DNA of 38,884 nt from Pseudomonadota bacterium (GTDB lineage: Bacteria > CALINM01). The translations under genes were made by a program, and so were the position numbers. Numbering within the stretch: the stretch's first letter is position 1; each line of letters opens with the position of its first letter. The stretch is from positions 1 to 38,884 of the forward strand of contig JAOAGA010000007.1 of assembly GCA_026415985.1 (NCBI GenBank), in the 5' to 3' direction. This document shows positions 27,228 through 38,884 of this stretch, in pieces. The notes under the pieces were generated by a model. It searched no databases. It was not told where the DNA came from and saw nothing but the letters and a program-made list of their open reading frames with translations.

Positions 27228-30200
27228 TTAGGCGCTTTCTCTAACCTCTTCCTCGGTATCAGTAGTAATCATAATCTTTCTATATTTTGACACACCCGTT
27301 CCCGCTGGGACAAGTCTTCCTACTATTACATTTTCTTTCAAACCTCTTAAATAGTCAATCTTGCCTTCTATGGCAGACTGGGTAAGTACTTTTGTTGTCT
27401 CCTGGAATGACGCTGCAGATATAAAGCTTTCTGTACTTAAGGATGCCTTAGTGATACCATAAAACATTGCTTCTGCCTTCGCAGGCTTTTTCCCTTCACT
27501 TACAACCCTTCTGTTTTCTTCCTCGAACACAAGTTTATCGACTATATCACCGATTATAAAATTAGTATCACCTGCATCTGTAATTTTTACCTTTTTAAGC
27601 ATCTGTCGTACAATAATCTCGAAATGTTTATCATTGATCTTAACTCCCTGAAGCCTGTAAACATTCTGAATCTCATCTACAAGGAACCTTGCTAACTCCT
27701 TTTCACCAAGTACTTTCAGTATATCATGGGGGTTGGGCGAGCCTTCGATCAACTTTTCTCCAGCCTTGATTCTTTCTCTCTCTCTAACTATGATATATTT
27801 GCCCTTAGGAATTTGATATACCTTCTCTTCACCCACATCAGGTTTGATAATTACCTGTCTCTTGCCTTTACTGTCTTTACCAAAAAATACTGTCCCATCA
27901 ATCTCTGAGATAATGGCAAATTTCTTTGGTTTTCTTGCTTCAAAAAGCTCGGCAACTCTTGGAAGTCCACCGGTTATATCGTGCTGTTTTGTAATTTCTC
28001 TTGGGTATTTAGCAATAATATCACCTGCTGAAACTTCCTGACCTTCAGTAACTATAATCATGGCACTTACAGGTAAATGGTATCTTGCTTCCATACCACT
28101 ATCGGGAATCCTCAAAGTCTTACCGGTGGTATCCTTTATTGATATTCTTGGTCTTAGTGTAACATCTTTGTGTTCTATAACAATCTTTTGAGACATTCCC
28201 GTTACTTCATCAACTTGATCTTTAATTGTAACCCCGTCTATTATATCACCAAACTTAATAATACCACCGACTTCTGTAATTATTGGTATGTAGTACGGAT
28301 CCCACTCAGCAACTCTTTGTCCACCTGTAACCTTTTCTCCATCTTTTATAAGCAATCTTGCACCGTAAATGATGGAATATTTTTCTCTTTCCCTGCCAAA
28401 ATTATCTACAACAGCAATTTCACCGTGTCTGTTGGTGATAACAAGATTTCCGTCCCTGTCTGTAACTGTCTGAACGTTAATAAGCTTTATTAAACCGTCA
28501 TTTCTGATTTCAAGGGTATTTTTCTCTGCCTTTGCTCCTGCAGTACCACCCAAATGGAACGTTCTCATTGTAAGCTGTGTGCCGGGTTCACCAATTGACT
28601 GTGCAGCAATTATACCTACCGCCTCACCAATATTTACCAAATGCCCTCTTGCTAAATCACGCCCATAACACTTTACACAGATTCCCCTTTTTGCCCTACA
28701 TGTAAGAGGAGATCTAACCTTAACTCTGTCAAATCCAGCCTCTTCGATTTTTGCCACAATATTTTCAGTAAATTCTTCACCAGATTTGATAATTATATCA
28801 TTAGTATATGGATCTCTTATATCTTCTATGGCTATTCTTCCCAAGATTCTTTCAGATAGTCTTTCTTCAATTTCTCCGGCAGAGTTAATCAAATGAGTTA
28901 GATAGATACCATCAATAGTATTGCAATCGTCAATAGTTATGCATACGTCTTGTGCGACATCAACAAGCCTTCTTGTAAGATACCCTGCATTGGCTGTTTT
29001 TAAAGCTGTATCGGCCAAACCTTTTCTGGCACCATGAGTTGAGATGAAGTACTGCAATACTGAAAGCCCCTCTTTAAAGTTAGCAGTAATGGGTGTTTCT
29101 ATTATCTGTCCCGATGGCTTTGCCATCAACCCTCTCATTCCTGCAAGCTGAACTATCTGTTGTGTACTACCTCTCGCTCCTGAGTCTGCCATTATATAAA
29201 TGGAGTTAAAACTTTCAGTAAGAATCTTTTTCCCGCCCCGTTCAACATATTCCATCTTAAGCTCATTCATCATTTCTCTTTTTATCTTATCTGTTACGGT
29301 CTGCCACAAATCGACCTTTTTGTTATATTTCTCACCTGCTGTAATATGACCATGGGCGTACTGATTTTCAATTTCTATGTCTTTTTTCATGCCTTCTTCA
29401 ATAATTTTATCTTTCTGAGTAGGAATTATAAGATGGTCGATACAGATTGATATGCCTGCTATTTTTGCCATTGAAAAGCCAAGATCTTTCAATCTGTCTG
29501 CCACAATAACAGTTGTTTTTTGACCAAAATTTCTGTAGGCATAATCTATAATGTTATTGAGTTCCTTTTTATTCAGGACCTTATTTACTACAGTAAATGG
29601 CATTTCTTTAGGCATAACCTCATAGACCAGACATCTTCCGACGGTTGTATCTACGAATTCTTTATTCATTCTTACCTTTATTTTCGCATGTAAATCAACC
29701 TCTCTTGTATCATAGGCGATTCTCACATCATCAATTCCTGAAAAGACTTTCCCCTCACCCTTTTCAAGAGGCCTTTCTCTTGTCATGTAATAAAGCCCTA
29801 AAACAATGTCCTGAGTGGGGCCGATAATTGGTTTTCCGTTGGCAGGAGAAAGTATATTATTTGTAGACATCATAAGAACCCGTGCTTCCGTCTGAGCTTC
29901 AATAGACAGAGGGATATGAACAGCCATCTGGTCACCATCGAAGTCTGCATTAAAGGCGGTACAGACAAGAGGATGAAGCTGAATTGCCTTTCCTTCAATC
30001 AGTATTGGTTCAAATGCCTGAATTCCTAATCTGTGCAAGGTGGGAGCTCTGTTTAGCAAAACAGGATGTTCCCTTGTTACCTCTTCCAAAGCATCCCAAA
30101 CCTCTGGCCTTTCTCTTTCAACAATTTTCTTTATAGATTTTATTGTTGTTGATACACCCTTTTGTTCGAGCTTCCAATAAATAAATGGTTTAAATAGTTC

Positions 30201-31325
30201 TAAAGCCATAACTTTCGGCAGTCCACATTGATGCATTCTCAGATGTGGCCCTACAACGATTACCGATCTTCCGGAATAGTCAACCCTTTTACCTAACAGA
30301 TTATGTCTGAATCTGCCTTGTTTACCTCTTATCATATCGCTTAAAGACTTTAATGGTCTCTTATGGCTACCGAGAACCGCCCTACCCCTCTTCCCGTTAT
30401 CGAAAAGAGCATCTACTGCCTCCTGTAGCATCCTCTTTTCATTTCTGATTATTATCTCCGGAGCGTTTAGTTCTATAAGTTTTTTCAATCTGTTGTTTCT
30501 GTTAATTACTCTTCTGTAAAGATCATTCAGATCTGAAGAACCAAATCTACCACCTTCTAACTGAACCAACGGCCTTAAGTCAGGAGGTAGAACAGGAATT
30601 ACATCAAGAATCATCCATTCAGGCTTATTACCGGATTTTATAAAGGCATCTATTATTTTCAGTCTTTTACCAATCTTTTTCTTCTTTGCATCAGATATTG
30701 TTTCTGCCATCTCAAGCCTAAGAGAATCGGCAAGTTCCTTTAAGTCTATTCGTTTCAGCATCTCCTTAATTGCTTCCGCACCCATTCCCGCATCGAAGGA
30801 GCCTTCTCCATACTTTGCTATAGCAGTCCTGTATTGCTCATCAGATAGTATCTCACCTTTGACAAGGTCTGTTTTCTTTGGGTCATAAACTATGTATGCC
30901 TCGAAATAAAGGACCCTTTCTAACTGTTTTAATTGTATATCAAGCAATGTACCTATTCTACTTGGCAGGCTTCTTAAAAACCATATATGAGCAACAGGCG
31001 CAGCAAGCTCAATATGCCCCATCCTTTCTCTTCTAACTCTTGAATGAATTACCTCAACTCCACACTTTTCACAAACTATGTTCCTGTGTTTCATTCTTTT
31101 ATATTTACCACAATTACACTCAAAGTCTTTTATGGGGCCAAAAATTCTGGCGCAGAAAAGTCCATCCTTTTCGGGTTTAAAGGTTCTGTAATTTATCGTC
31201 TCAGGCTTCTTGACCTCTCCGTGAGACCATTCCTTTATTTTTTCCGGTGATGCGATTGATATCTTGATTGAGTTAAAATCTTTTATCTCGTCGGTTTTAC
31301 TGTAAAAACCATAAATTGTATCCAA
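27228..31325 (-). CDS. rpoC: DNA-directed RNA polymerase subunit beta'
   Basis: [16 protein letters not shown], zinc-binding [22 protein letters not shown], bridge-helix/trigger-loop region. Confidence 0.99.
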   Translation of the reverse strand: MDTIYGFYSKTDEIKDFNSIKISIASPEKIKEWSHGEVKKPETINYRTFKPEKDGLFCARIFGPIKDFECNCGKYKRMKHRNIVCEKCGVEVIHSRVRRERMGHIELAAPVAHIWFLRSLPSRIGTLLDIQLKQLERVLYFEAYIVYDPKKTDLVKGEILSDEQYRTAIAKYGEGSFDAGMGAEAIKEMLKRIDLKELADSLRLEMAETISDAKKKKIGKRLKIIDAFIKSGNKPEWMILDVIPVLPPDLRPLVQLEGGRFGSSDLNDLYRRVINRNNRLKKLIELNAPEIIIRNEKRMLQEAVDALFDNGKRGRAVLGSHKRPLKSLSDMIRGKQGRFRHNLLGKRVDYSGRSVIVVGPHLRMHQCGLPKVMALELFKPFIYWKLEQKGVSTTIKSIKKIVERERPEVWDALEEVTREHPVLLNRAPTLHRLGIQAFEPILIEGKAIQLHPLVCTAFNADFDGDQMAVHIPLSIEAQTEARVLMMSTNNILSPANGKPIIGPTQDIVLGLYYMTRERPLEKGEGKVFSGIDDVRIAYDTREVDLHAKIKVRMNKEFVDTTVGRCLVYEVMPKEMPFTVVNKVLNKKELNNIIDYAYRNFGQKTTVIVADRLKDLGFSMAKIAGISICIDHLIIPTQKDKIIEEGMKKDIEIENQYAHGHITAGEKYNKKVDLWQTVTDKIKREMMNELKMEYVERGGKKILTESFNSIYIMADSGARGSTQQIVQLAGMRGLMAKPSGQIIETPITANFKEGLSVLQYFISTHGARKGLADTALKTANAGYLTRRLVDVAQDVCITIDDCNTIDGIYLTHLINSAGEIEERLSERILGRIAIEDIRDPYTNDIIIKSGEEFTENIVAKIEEAGFDRVKVRSPLTCRAKRGICVKCYGRDLARGHLVNIGEAVGIIAAQSIGEPGTQLTMRTFHLGGTAGAKAEKNTLEIRNDGLIKLINVQTVTDRDGNLVITNRHGEIAVVDNFGREREKYSIIYGARLLIKDGEKVTGGQRVAEWDPYYIPIITEVGGIIKFGDIIDGVTIKDQVDEVTGMSQKIVIEHKDVTLRPRISIKDTTGKTLRIPDSGMEARYHLPVSAMIIVTEGQEVSAGDIIAKYPREITKQHDITGGLPRVAELFEARKPKKFAIISEIDGTVFFGKDSKGKRQVIIKPDVGEEKVYQIPKGKYIIVRERERIKAGEKLIEGSPNPHDILKVLGEKELARFLVDEIQNVYRLQGVKINDKHFEIIVRQMLKKVKITDAGDTNFIIGDIVDKLVFEEENRRVVSEGKKPAKAEAMFYGITKASLSTESFISAASFQETTKVLTQSAIEGKIDYLRGLKENVIVGRLVPAGTGVSKYRKIMITTDTEEEVRESA

Positions 31326-31337
31326 TTTATACCTCCT

Positions 31338-34300
31338 TTAATCTTGTTCTTCTTCTATTTTAAGGAGCTCTATATCCAGGGCGAGGCTTCTAAGTTCCTT
31401 TAACAGAACATTAAAAGACTCCGGAATACCCGGTTCCGGAACATTATTACCTTTTACAATTGCCTGATAAACTGTGCTTCTGCCCACTAAATCATCTGAT
31501 TTGACAGTAAGAAATTCCTGAAGAGTATATGCCGCTCCATAGGCTTCTAATGCCCAAACTTCCATCTCTCCCAATCTCTGTCCACCAAAATGAGCCTTAC
31601 CACCTAAGGGCTGTTGAGTTACAAGAGAGTAAGGTCCTGTAGATCTTGCGTGAACCTTATCGTCTACTAAATGATGCAATTTAAGCATATACATATAACC
31701 TACTGTTACTTTTTGATGAAATGGTTCGCCGGTTTTTCCATCGTAAAGAGTAACCTGCCCTGATTCAGGCAATCCTGCTTTTTTTAACAATTTTTTAATC
31801 TCCTGCTCTGTGGCTCCTTCAAAAACAGGAGTTGACATAAATAACCCCTTTTTAGCAACTTCACGGGCAAAATTATAAAGTTCTTCTTCAGTCAGGGTAT
31901 CAATAATCTTTTTTGCCTGAGGTGTCTCATATAGCTCTTTTAAAAATTCTCTTAATTTTTTTGAGGTGCTGTTTAAGTAATCGTTTACCAAGTTGCCTAA
32001 CCCCTTTGCAGCCCAACCCAAATGAGTTTCTAAAATCTGTCCCACATTCATACGGGAAGGAACTCCAAGCGGATTAAGAACCATATCTACCGGTGAACCA
32101 TCTTTAAGAAAGGGCATATCCTCCTCAGGAACAACTATAGATACAACACCCTTATTACCATGTCTTCCTGCCATTTTATCACCGGGAGAGATCTTTCTTT
32201 TAATGGCAATATATATTTTAACTAACTTTAAAACACCCGGCGGAAGTTCATCGCCCTTTTTAAGCTTATTAATCTTATCTTTGAAAAGCATTTCCACGAG
32301 CTCTATCTGATCTCTTAACTTTTCAAAAAGATTTTTTATTTTATTTTCATAATCAACTTTTTGGTGGAGTGAGATATTTTCCCATTCATCAAAAGGAATT
32401 TTTTGTAGTACTTCTTCTGTTATCTCCTTACCTTTCTGTAGCAATACATTACCATCTTCGTCGACGATCTTATTTGCAACCTTTTTGCCAATAAGCAGTT
32501 TTTTTATTTTATCATAATAGGTATCTTTTAATATCCTGATTTCATCATCTCTGTCACGTGCTATCTTCTCGTATTCTTTCTCCTCAAGCTCCTTTAATCT
32601 GTCATCCTTTTCTACACCTTTTCTTGAGAAAACCTTTGTGTCTATAACAACGCCATGAATTCCTGATGGTACTTTAAGAGAAGTGTCCTTATAGTCAGAT
32701 CCCTTATCGGCAAATATGGCTTTCATTAATTTTTCTTCTGGGGTAAGCTGTGTTTCTCCCTTTGGTGTAATTTTCCCAACAAGTATATCATTGGGCTTAA
32801 TCTCCGCTCCAATCTTTACGATACCTGTTGTGTCAAGATTTTTAAGCACATCTTCACCGACATTCGGAATGTCTTTGGTAATTTCTTCTTTACCGAGCTT
32901 AGTATCTCTTGCAGCAACCTCAAACTCTTCAATGTGTATTGAGGTAAAAACATCTTCTTTTACCAATCTTTCACTAATGATTATGGAGTCTTCAAAGTTA
33001 TAACCCTCCCAGGGCATGAAAGCAACCAATACATTTCTACCTAAGGCAAGCTCCGGCCCATCGGTAGCAAAACCATTGGCTATGATTTGTCCTTTTTTTA
33101 CATACTGTCCTTTGTTGACTATTGGTTTCTGATTTATACAGGTATTTTGGTTAGTTTTTCTGAATTTTATAAGGTTATAAATATCTATTGAATCTTCCTT
33201 ATCATCTTTTACATTGTCGGGTTTGATAACAATTCTCGTTGCATCAACACTCTCAACAACACCATCTCTTTTGGCAATAACAACAGCTCCGGAGTCTCTG
33301 GCTACAATATACTCCATACCCGTGCCTACTATGGGTGCTTCAGGATTTAGTAGAGGTACTGCCTGCCTCTGCATATTCGAACCCATAAGAGCCCTGTTTG
33401 CGTCATCGTGCTCTAAAAAGGGGATCAATGAGGCCGCAACACTAACTACCTGTTTGGGCGAAACATCCATATAGGTTACTTCTTCTGGCTTTTTAGATAC
33501 AAACTCCCCACTTTGCCTTGCCAGTATCAACTCGCTTTTGAACCTTCCTTTTTCATCTAAAGAAGCATTTGCCTGGGCGATTATATGTCTTTCTTCCTCA
33601 AGGGCCGAAAGATATTTTACCTCATCGGTAACAACACCATCTTTCACAACCCTGTAGGGGGTTTCTATAAAGCCGTATTCATTTATTCTTGCGAAGGTGC
33701 TGATTGATGTTATTAATCCAATATTTTGACCTTCCGGGGTTTCTATCGGACATATTCTGCCATAATGTGTTGGATGGACATCTCTAACCTCAAACCCTGC
33801 CCTCTCTCTCTGTAAACCACCGGGACCCAATGCACTTAATCTTCTCTTGTGGGTTATTTCCGAAAGGGGGTTCGTCTGATCCATAAACTGAGACAACTGA
33901 CTGCTACCAAAAAACTCTTTAAGAACCGCCATTACGGGTTTTGGATTAACAACGTCCTGTGGCATAACCGTTTCCATATCAAGTATGCTCATTCTTTCTT
34001 TTACCATCTTTTCCATTCGGACTAATCCCATCCTAAACTGATTCTCTACAAGCTCGCCAACAGTTCTGACCCTTCTGTTGCCCAAGTTATCTATATCATC
34101 GGGACTACCTTTACCGTTTTTTAAGGCTACTAAGTGTTGGATAAGAAGCACAATATCTTCCTGACAGAGGATACAATTATCAACAGGAACATTAAGATTA
34201 AACTTAAAATTAAGTTTCAGTCTTCCAACAGGTGATAAATCGTATTTATCGGGATCAAAAAAGAGCCCGTAGAAAAACTCAGAGGCAACCGCTTCAGTAG

Positions 34301-35438
34301 CAGGCTCATTTGGTTTCATCTTTTTATATATTTCTAAAAGAGCATCTTTTTTTGTTCTTATTTTTTCATCCAGTATAAGGGTTTCACTAATGCAGTGAGA
34401 CATATTATAGCCATTGAAGGTTATTATTTTAAACTCTTTAATCCCCTTTTCAATCAAATCATCAAACAACTTTTCGGTAATTACGGTGTTACAGGGTATT
34501 TCCTCCCCTGTTACTTCATCCTTTATCGAGTTGGCAAGGACAGAACCTATTATTTCATCTGATTTTATCTGAATTTTATCAATTTTTGCGTTAAAAACCT
34601 TTTTTAGGTTTCCCCTCGTGAATTTCTGGGATTTTTTTATAACAACTTCACCTTTATCTGAAACTACATCGTAACTGGCCTTTAATCCTTCTAAAACTTC
34701 CGGAACTATTGTTTTATATATTTTCCCGTCTTCGATTATAATCTTTTCTGATTTATAAAAGGTGTTTAATATCTGCTCTGAAGTTAATCCTAAGGCCTTA
34801 AGAAAGGTTGTTACCAAAAATCTTTTTTTTCTGTCAATTCTAACAAAAAGAATATCCTTTTGATCGAACTCAAAGTCAAGCCAAGAACCTCTTATAGGGA
34901 TAATTCTTGCTGTAAACTGTCTTTTACCGGTGGCTATATTTGCCTGTTTATCTTCTTCGAAAAATACACCGGGTGATCTGTGGAGCTGATTCACGATTAC
35001 TCTTTCGGCTCCATTTATTATAAAAGTGCCGTTTTCCGTCATTAACGGAATTTCACCGAAATAAATTTCCTGTTCTTTAAAGGTTATAACATCTCCAACC
35101 TTTCCATCTTCTTCACTTCTAATAAGTAATCTTACTTTTATTTTTATGGGAGCAGCATAAGAAACTCCCTTAGTTCTTGCTTCCTCTTCATTAAATTTGG
35201 GCTCCATCAGTGTATAATCAACAAACTCTATAGTATATTTGCCACTATAATCAGTTATTGGAAAAACACTCAAGAAAGCTCCTAAAAGTCCTCTTTTTCT
35301 TTTGTTTTCTCCTAAATCTTTATCAATGAAATTTTGATATGATCTTTTTTGTATATCGAGTAAATATGGAACATCTAAGACACTTGGAATTTTACCAAAG
35401 TCTTTTCTGATTCTTCCGTAAAAAAGATTTTTTGTCAT
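31338..35438 (-). CDS. rpoB: DNA-directed RNA polymerase subunit beta
   Basis: [74 protein letters not shown]. Confidence 0.99.
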   Translation of the reverse strand: MTKNLFYGRIRKDFGKIPSVLDVPYLLDIQKRSYQNFIDKDLGENKRKRGLLGAFLSVFPITDYSGKYTIEFVDYTLMEPKFNEEEARTKGVSYAAPIKIKVRLLIRSEEDGKVGDVITFKEQEIYFGEIPLMTENGTFIINGAERVIVNQLHRSPGVFFEEDKQANIATGKRQFTARIIPIRGSWLDFEFDQKDILFVRIDRKKRFLVTTFLKALGLTSEQILNTFYKSEKIIIEDGKIYKTIVPEVLEGLKASYDVVSDKGEVVIKKSQKFTRGNLKKVFNAKIDKIQIKSDEIIGSVLANSIKDEVTGEEIPCNTVITEKLFDDLIEKGIKEFKIITFNGYNMSHCISETLILDEKIRTKKDALLEIYKKMKPNEPATEAVASEFFYGLFFDPDKYDLSPVGRLKLNFKFNLNVPVDNCILCQEDIVLLIQHLVALKNGKGSPDDIDNLGNRRVRTVGELVENQFRMGLVRMEKMVKERMSILDMETVMPQDVVNPKPVMAVLKEFFGSSQLSQFMDQTNPLSEITHKRRLSALGPGGLQRERAGFEVRDVHPTHYGRICPIETPEGQNIGLITSISTFARINEYGFIETPYRVVKDGVVTDEVKYLSALEEERHIIAQANASLDEKGRFKSELILARQSGEFVSKKPEEVTYMDVSPKQVVSVAASLIPFLEHDDANRALMGSNMQRQAVPLLNPEAPIVGTGMEYIVARDSGAVVIAKRDGVVESVDATRIVIKPDNVKDDKEDSIDIYNLIKFRKTNQNTCINQKPIVNKGQYVKKGQIIANGFATDGPELALGRNVLVAFMPWEGYNFEDSIIISERLVKEDVFTSIHIEEFEVAARDTKLGKEEITKDIPNVGEDVLKNLDTTGIVKIGAEIKPNDILVGKITPKGETQLTPEEKLMKAIFADKGSDYKDTSLKVPSGIHGVVIDTKVFSRKGVEKDDRLKELEEKEYEKIARDRDDEIRILKDTYYDKIKKLLIGKKVANKIVDEDGNVLLQKGKEITEEVLQKIPFDEWENISLHQKVDYENKIKNLFEKLRDQIELVEMLFKDKINKLKKGDELPPGVLKLVKIYIAIKRKISPGDKMAGRHGNKGVVSIVVPEEDMPFLKDGSPVDMVLNPLGVPSRMNVGQILETHLGWAAKGLGNLVNDYLNSTSKKLREFLKELYETPQAKKIIDTLTEEELYNFAREVAKKGLFMSTPVFEGATEQEIKKLLKKAGLPESGQVTLYDGKTGEPFHQKVTVGYMYMLKLHHLVDDKVHARSTGPYSLVTQQPLGGKAHFGGQRLGEMEVWALEAYGAAYTLQEFLTVKSDDLVGRSTVYQAIVKGNNVPEPGIPESFNVLLKELRSLALDIELLKIEEEQD

Positions 35439-35524
35439 AGATTATAGTACTCCTTATTTTTTTTTGGAGGTCAAAAAAATGAAAAACAAATGATGATTGT
35501 TCTTTGATTTATTCATAGGGAAAA

Positions 35525-35544
35525 GGGGGAGATAAAGCTCCCCC
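35525..35544 (-). terminator. Hairpin in the rplL-rpoB intergenic region (possible attenuator)
   Basis: GGGGGAG-6 nt-CTCCCCC followed on the minus strand by TTTT. Confidence 0.55.
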
Positions 35545-35549
35545 AACTT

Positions 35550-35936
35550 TTATTTAACTTCTGCCTTTGCTCCGACTTCTTCTAATTTTTTCTTACCTGC
35601 CAAGGCTTCGTCTTTGGGAACTGCCTGTTTTACAGGTTTTGGTGCACCTTCTACCAGATCTTTCGCTTCTTTAAGTCCTAAGTTTGTGAGCTCTCTGACA
35701 ACTTTAATAACTTTAATCTTATCAGCACCGGCATCGGTAAGTATTAAGTCAAACTCTGTCTTTTCCTCTTCCTGTGCTGCCTGAGGTGCTGCTGCGCCTG
35801 TTGCAACTGCTGCTACCGCCACAGGGGCTGCTGCAGAAACACCAAAAATCTCTTCTAACTCCTTAACAAAATCTGCAAGCTCAATAACAGTCATATTTTT
35901 AATAAACTCAATTACATCTGCCTTTGTTATAGCCAT
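35550..35936 (-). CDS. rplL: 50S ribosomal protein L7/L12
   Basis: [47 protein letters not shown]. Confidence 0.98.
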   Translation of the reverse strand: MAITKADVIEFIKNMTVIELADFVKELEEIFGVSAAAPVAVAAVATGAAAPQAAQEEEKTEFDLILTDAGADKIKVIKVVRELTNLGLKEAKDLVEGAPKPVKQAVPKDEALAGKKKLEEVGAKAEVK

Positions 35937-35959
35937 GAGTAAACGCCTCCTTGTTTTTT

Positions 35960-36478
35960 TTAATTTTGTTTTTGTTCTTTAATTGCATTTAAAACATTGA
36001 GAAAACTTCTTGGTATTCCTGCCAGAACATTTACGAAACCTGTTGTCGGTGATTTAAGAGAACCTAACATCTTTGATAAGAGTTCTTCCTTTGAAGGTAG
36101 AGTAGAAAGTTTGTTAATGTCATTGGCATTTAATAACTTATTACTTATTGCTCCTGCAATTATTTCGGCCTTTTGTTGCCCCTTGAGAAATTCTGTCAGA
36201 ATTTTTGCAAGAGTAACAGGGTCATTATAAGACCATACAGTAACAGTCGGACCTTTGTAATAATCTTTTAGCAAACTATATGAGCTTGCTTCTATAGATC
36301 TGATTGCAAGGGTATTTTTTACTACCTTAATATCAATCTTTTCTGCCCTAAGTTTATTTCTTAAGGTTGTAAACTCAGAAACGGTCAAACCGTTGTTTTT
36401 AATCAGAACAGCACAAGAAGCTTTTTCAAACTTTTCTCTTACTCCATCAATTATTTTTTGTTTTTCCTGTTTCTTCAA
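35960..36478 (-). CDS. rplJ: 50S ribosomal protein L10
   Basis: L10 fold sequence, between rplA and rplL. Confidence 0.96.
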   Translation of the reverse strand: MKKQEKQKIIDGVREKFEKASCAVLIKNNGLTVSEFTTLRNKLRAEKIDIKVVKNTLAIRSIEASSYSLLKDYYKGPTVTVWSYNDPVTLAKILTEFLKGQQKAEIIAGAISNKLLNANDINKLSTLPSKEELLSKMLGSLKSPTTGFVNVLAGIPRSFLNVLNAIKEQKQN

Positions 36479-36483
36479 ACTAT

Positions 36484-36595
36484 CACCTCCCTTCTTTATT
36501 TTTAATAACTGACGGGAGGAATAAATTTTTTATCCTTAACCCGTCTCGGTAGGCTCCTATAAAGATTTAAACACTTTTGTGTACCTACTTTCTCA
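36484..36595 (-). ncRNA. Ribosomal protein L10 leader (rplJ 5' regulatory RNA)
   Basis: Minus strand CTGAGAAAGTAGGTACAC...GGAGCCTACCGAGACGGG: GUAGG/CCUAC helix with CCUACCGAGACGG, as in L10 leaders; just upstream of rplJ. Confidence 0.75.
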
Positions 36596-36605
36596 GACCA
36601 GGCGG

Positions 36606-37328
36606 TTATTTAAACATGGTTCTTAAAGGAACTGGGTCTAATTTGATTCCTGGTCCCATTGTGGAACTAATTGTGCACTTTTTTAAATATATTCCCTTAC
36701 TTGTTGCTGGTTTAAGTTTAATAACCGTCTCTATGAGGCTTTTAAAGTTTTCAATCAAAGCTTCTTTGGAAAAGGATTTTTTTCCGATTGGTGCATGCAA
36801 AACTCCAGCTTTATCAACTTTAAACTCTATTTTACCGGCCTTTAAATCCTTAACAGCTTTAACAACATCAAAGGTAACGGTACCAACCTTTGGATTTGGC
36901 ATTAACCCTCTCGGTCCCAATATTTTCCCTAACTTACCTACTAACCCCATAATGTCTGGAGTTGCAACCGCTTTGTCAAACTCAAACCATCCCGATTGAA
37001 TTTTTTCAACTAAATCTTCCGCTCCTACATAATCTGCCCCTGCATCTCTTGCTTCCTTTTCCTTTTCACCTTTGGCAAAAACAAGAACCTTCACACTTTT
37101 TCCTGTTCCGTGTGGAAGAACCACCGCGCCTCTTACCATCTGATCGGAATGTTTCGGATCAACACCTAAATTTATGGCAACTTCTATTGTTTCGTCAAAA
37201 TTTGCATAGGCAAGCTCTTTTACCTTGTCAAAGGCTTCATCGATTCCATAAAGCTTTAAAGGTTCGTATTTTTCTAATGCCGATTTATACTTTTTTGCTA
37301 ACCTTGTCATAATCTCTCCTTTAATCAA
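36606..37328 (-). CDS. rplA: 50S ribosomal protein L1
   Basis: [55 protein letters not shown]. Confidence 0.98.
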   Translation of the reverse strand: MIKGEIMTRLAKKYKSALEKYEPLKLYGIDEAFDKVKELAYANFDETIEVAINLGVDPKHSDQMVRGAVVLPHGTGKSVKVLVFAKGEKEKEARDAGADYVGAEDLVEKIQSGWFEFDKAVATPDIMGLVGKLGKILGPRGLMPNPKVGTVTFDVVKAVKDLKAGKIEFKVDKAGVLHAPIGKKSFSKEALIENFKSLIETVIKLKPATSKGIYLKKCTISSTMGPGIKLDPVPLRTMFK

Positions 37329-37746
37329 CTATTTGTATCCCCATACTTTTAGCTGTGCCTTCCACTGTCTTTATGGCAGCTTCAAGGCTATCGCAGTTTA
37401 AATCAGGTAATTTAATTTTAGCTATTTCAACAACCTGATCCTTTTTGATCTTACCTACGGTATCTTTTTTAGCTTTAGATGATCCCTTTTCTAATCCTGC
37501 ATACTTAAGAAGTAATATTGAAGTTGGTGGTGTCTTTGTAATAAAAGTAAAACTTCTGTCTGCGTAGATAGTAATCAGGGCGGGGATTATCATCCCTTCC
37601 TGTTTAGCAGTAGCCGCATTAAACGCTTTTACAAACTCCATTATATTTACACCATGCTGTCCTAACGCAGGACCTACCGGTGGGGCTGGAGTTGCCTTAC
37701 CCGCTGGTAATTGAATCTTGACTTGAGCTATTACCTTTTTTGCCAT
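37321..37746 (-). CDS. rplK: 50S ribosomal protein L11
   Basis: [38 protein letters not shown]. Confidence 0.98.
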   Translation of the reverse strand: MAKKVIAQVKIQLPAGKATPAPPVGPALGQHGVNIMEFVKAFNAATAKQEGMIIPALITIYADRSFTFITKTPPTSILLLKYAGLEKGSSKAKKDTVGKIKKDQVVEIAKIKLPDLNCDSLEAAIKTVEGTAKSMGIQIVD

Positions 37747-37789
37747 TTATATTCTCCCAGTTTGTTATTGATTAATTTAATCGAAAAAA

Positions 37790-38335
37790 TTAAGTCTTTT
37801 CTACTTGATGAAACTCAACTTCTACAGGTGTAGATCTATTAAAAATGCTAATATATACTTTCAATTTACCGCTATCAAAGTTGACTTCATCAACAACCCC
37901 GTTGAAATTAGCAAAGGGACCATCAATAATCCTGACAGTGTCATTCTTGGAAAACTCGATTTTAGGTTTAGGCTTCTTAACCCCTTCCTGCATCTGGGTT
38001 ATAATTTTTTGGACCTCTTCATCGCTTAAAGGCATTGGCTTTGTCCCCTTTTCAGGGCCTACAAAACCTGTGACCTTAGGAACTGATTTTACAATGTGCC
38101 ATGTATCATCGTTTAATTCCATCTGAACAAGAATATAGCTGGGATAAAACTTTCTTGTACCGATCTTTTTTCCAGCTTTACCTTGCTCAACAACCTTTTC
38201 AACGGGAATTAATATTTCACCAAACAGATGGCCTAACTTGGAGTTTTTAATCTTTTCCTCTAAAAGTTGTTTTACCCTGTTTTCATAACCAGAATATGTA
38301 TTAACTATATACCATTTTAAAGACATCTTAACCAA
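37790..38335 (-). CDS. nusG: Transcription termination/antitermination factor NusG (likely start MSLKWY at ~38326)
   Basis: KWYIVNTYSGYENRVKQLL, GTRKFYPSYILVQMELNDDTWHIVKSVPKVTGFVG, KOW domain. Confidence 0.97.
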   Translation of the reverse strand: MVKMSLKWYIVNTYSGYENRVKQLLEEKIKNSKLGHLFGEILIPVEKVVEQGKAGKKIGTRKFYPSYILVQMELNDDTWHIVKSVPKVTGFVGPEKGTKPMPLSDEEVQKIITQMQEGVKKPKPKIEFSKNDTVRIIDGPFANFNGVVDEVNFDSGKLKVYISIFNRSTPVEVEFHQVEKT

Positions 38336-38528
38336 CCATCCAGTTCACTAATTTTGCCAAAACAAAATCTACTATTCCTAAAAAGATCCCTAAAATAATC
38401 ATAAATATTATAACTGCATAAGAAGCCTTAATTGTCTCTTTCCTCGGTGGCCATGTTACCTTTTTTAATTCGACAATAGACTCTTCAATAAAAGACTTTA
38501 GTTTAACATAGATCTCTTGTATTTTCAT
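38328..38528 (-). CDS. secE: Preprotein translocase subunit SecE
   Basis: Short single-TM protein with ELKKVTWPPRKETIKASYAVI motif, next to nusG. Confidence 0.95.
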   Translation of the reverse strand: MKIQEIYVKLKSFIEESIVELKKVTWPPRKETIKASYAVIIFMIILGIFLGIVDFVLAKLVNWMVG

Positions 38529-38554
38529 AATTCCTCATTATTTAAGTTTTAAAG

Positions 38555-38628
38555 CAGGACAGGAGGGATTCGAACCCCCAACCCTCGGTTTTGGAGACCG
38601 ATGCTCTAGCCGTTCGAGCTACTGTCCT
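38555..38628 (-). tRNA. tRNA-Trp (anticodon CCA)
   Basis: Minus strand AGGACAG TAGCTCGAACGGCTAGAGC ATCGGTCTCCAAAACCGAGGGTTGGGGGTTCGAATCCC TCCTGTCCTG; 7-bp acceptor stem, anticodon loop CTCCAAA, T-loop TTCGAAT. Confidence 0.95.
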
Positions 38629-38637
38629 CCAAGAATA

Positions 38638-38787
38638 TCATTTGCCTTCCTTGTGTAAAACATGAGTTTTACAAAAGGGGCAAAATTTTTTTACCTCTAA
38701 CTTTTCTGTATGTTTCTTTTTATTCTTTGTTGTGGAATAATTTTTTCTTTTACAACCTGTACAGGATAAATGAATTATCTCTCTCAT
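38638..38787 (-). CDS. rpmG: 50S ribosomal protein L33 (49 aa, four-cysteine form; below the ORF-track size cutoff)
   Basis: Manual translation [49 protein letters not shown]. Confidence 0.95.
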   Translation of the reverse strand: MREIIHLSCTGCKRKNYSTTKNKKKHTEKLEVKKFCPFCKTHVLHKEGK

Positions 38788-38800
38788 TTAAGTTTCTCTC

Positions 38801-38884
38801 CTACTCAATTACTTCTGTAACAACACCGGCACCTATGGTTCTTCCACCTTCACGAATAGCAAATCTAAGCTCCTTCTCCAACGC
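38801..38884 (-). CDS. tuf: Elongation factor Tu, C-terminal fragment (cut by window edge)
   Basis: Manual translation ALEKELRFAIREGGRTIGAGVVTEVIE*. Confidence 0.96.
   Translation of the reverse strand, partial: ALEKELRFAIREGGRTIGAGVVTEVIE

Noticed and set aside
36577-36999. 140-aa + strand ORF antisense to rplA
   Set aside because: Overlaps conserved L1 coding sequence on the other strand.
1-38884. CRISPR arrays, insertion sequences, defence or prophage genes
   Set aside because: No regularly spaced repeats, transposase/integrase motifs or phage-like genes recognised; the window reads as core genome.

Overview
The window is an AT-rich, gene-dense stretch of a diderm bacterial chromosome (secretin plus LPS-transport genes) and looks mostly like core genome. 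Read left to right it contains: the tail of an unknown gene; a type IV pilus pilMNOPQ operon; a B12-binding/radical SAM protein (-); lptC-lptA-lptB-rpoN; ppdK, glyS, glyQ, recO and ntrX/ntrY-like genes (-); a beta-CASP MBL-fold protein; an MscS channel with a C-terminal cNMP-binding domain; ispG, proS, pyrF and a TrmH/RlmB methyltransferase; a small membrane protein and a small diheme c-type protein; a CooC-like ATPase (-); then the minus-strand block tuf(partial)-rpmG-tRNA-Trp-secE-nusG-rplK-rplA-rplJ-rplL-rpoB-rpoC. I found no mobile element, CRISPR array or obvious defence island. The best leads are: (1) pyrF is split by a -1 frame change exactly at a C_CCA_AAG heptamer, and the shifted frame restores the conserved C-terminus and ends in an ATGA overlap with the next gene; (2) the NtrX-like regulator next to NtrY has lost the GAFTGA loop, Walker B Asp, arginine fingers and sensor II Arg; (3) the rplJ leader has two mutually exclusive helices, one sequestering the Shine-Dalgarno; (4) three operon heads have promoter-like hexamers only 6-8 nt upstream of the start codon and no SD, suggesting leaderless mRNAs. 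No unmistakably new multi-gene system was seen.
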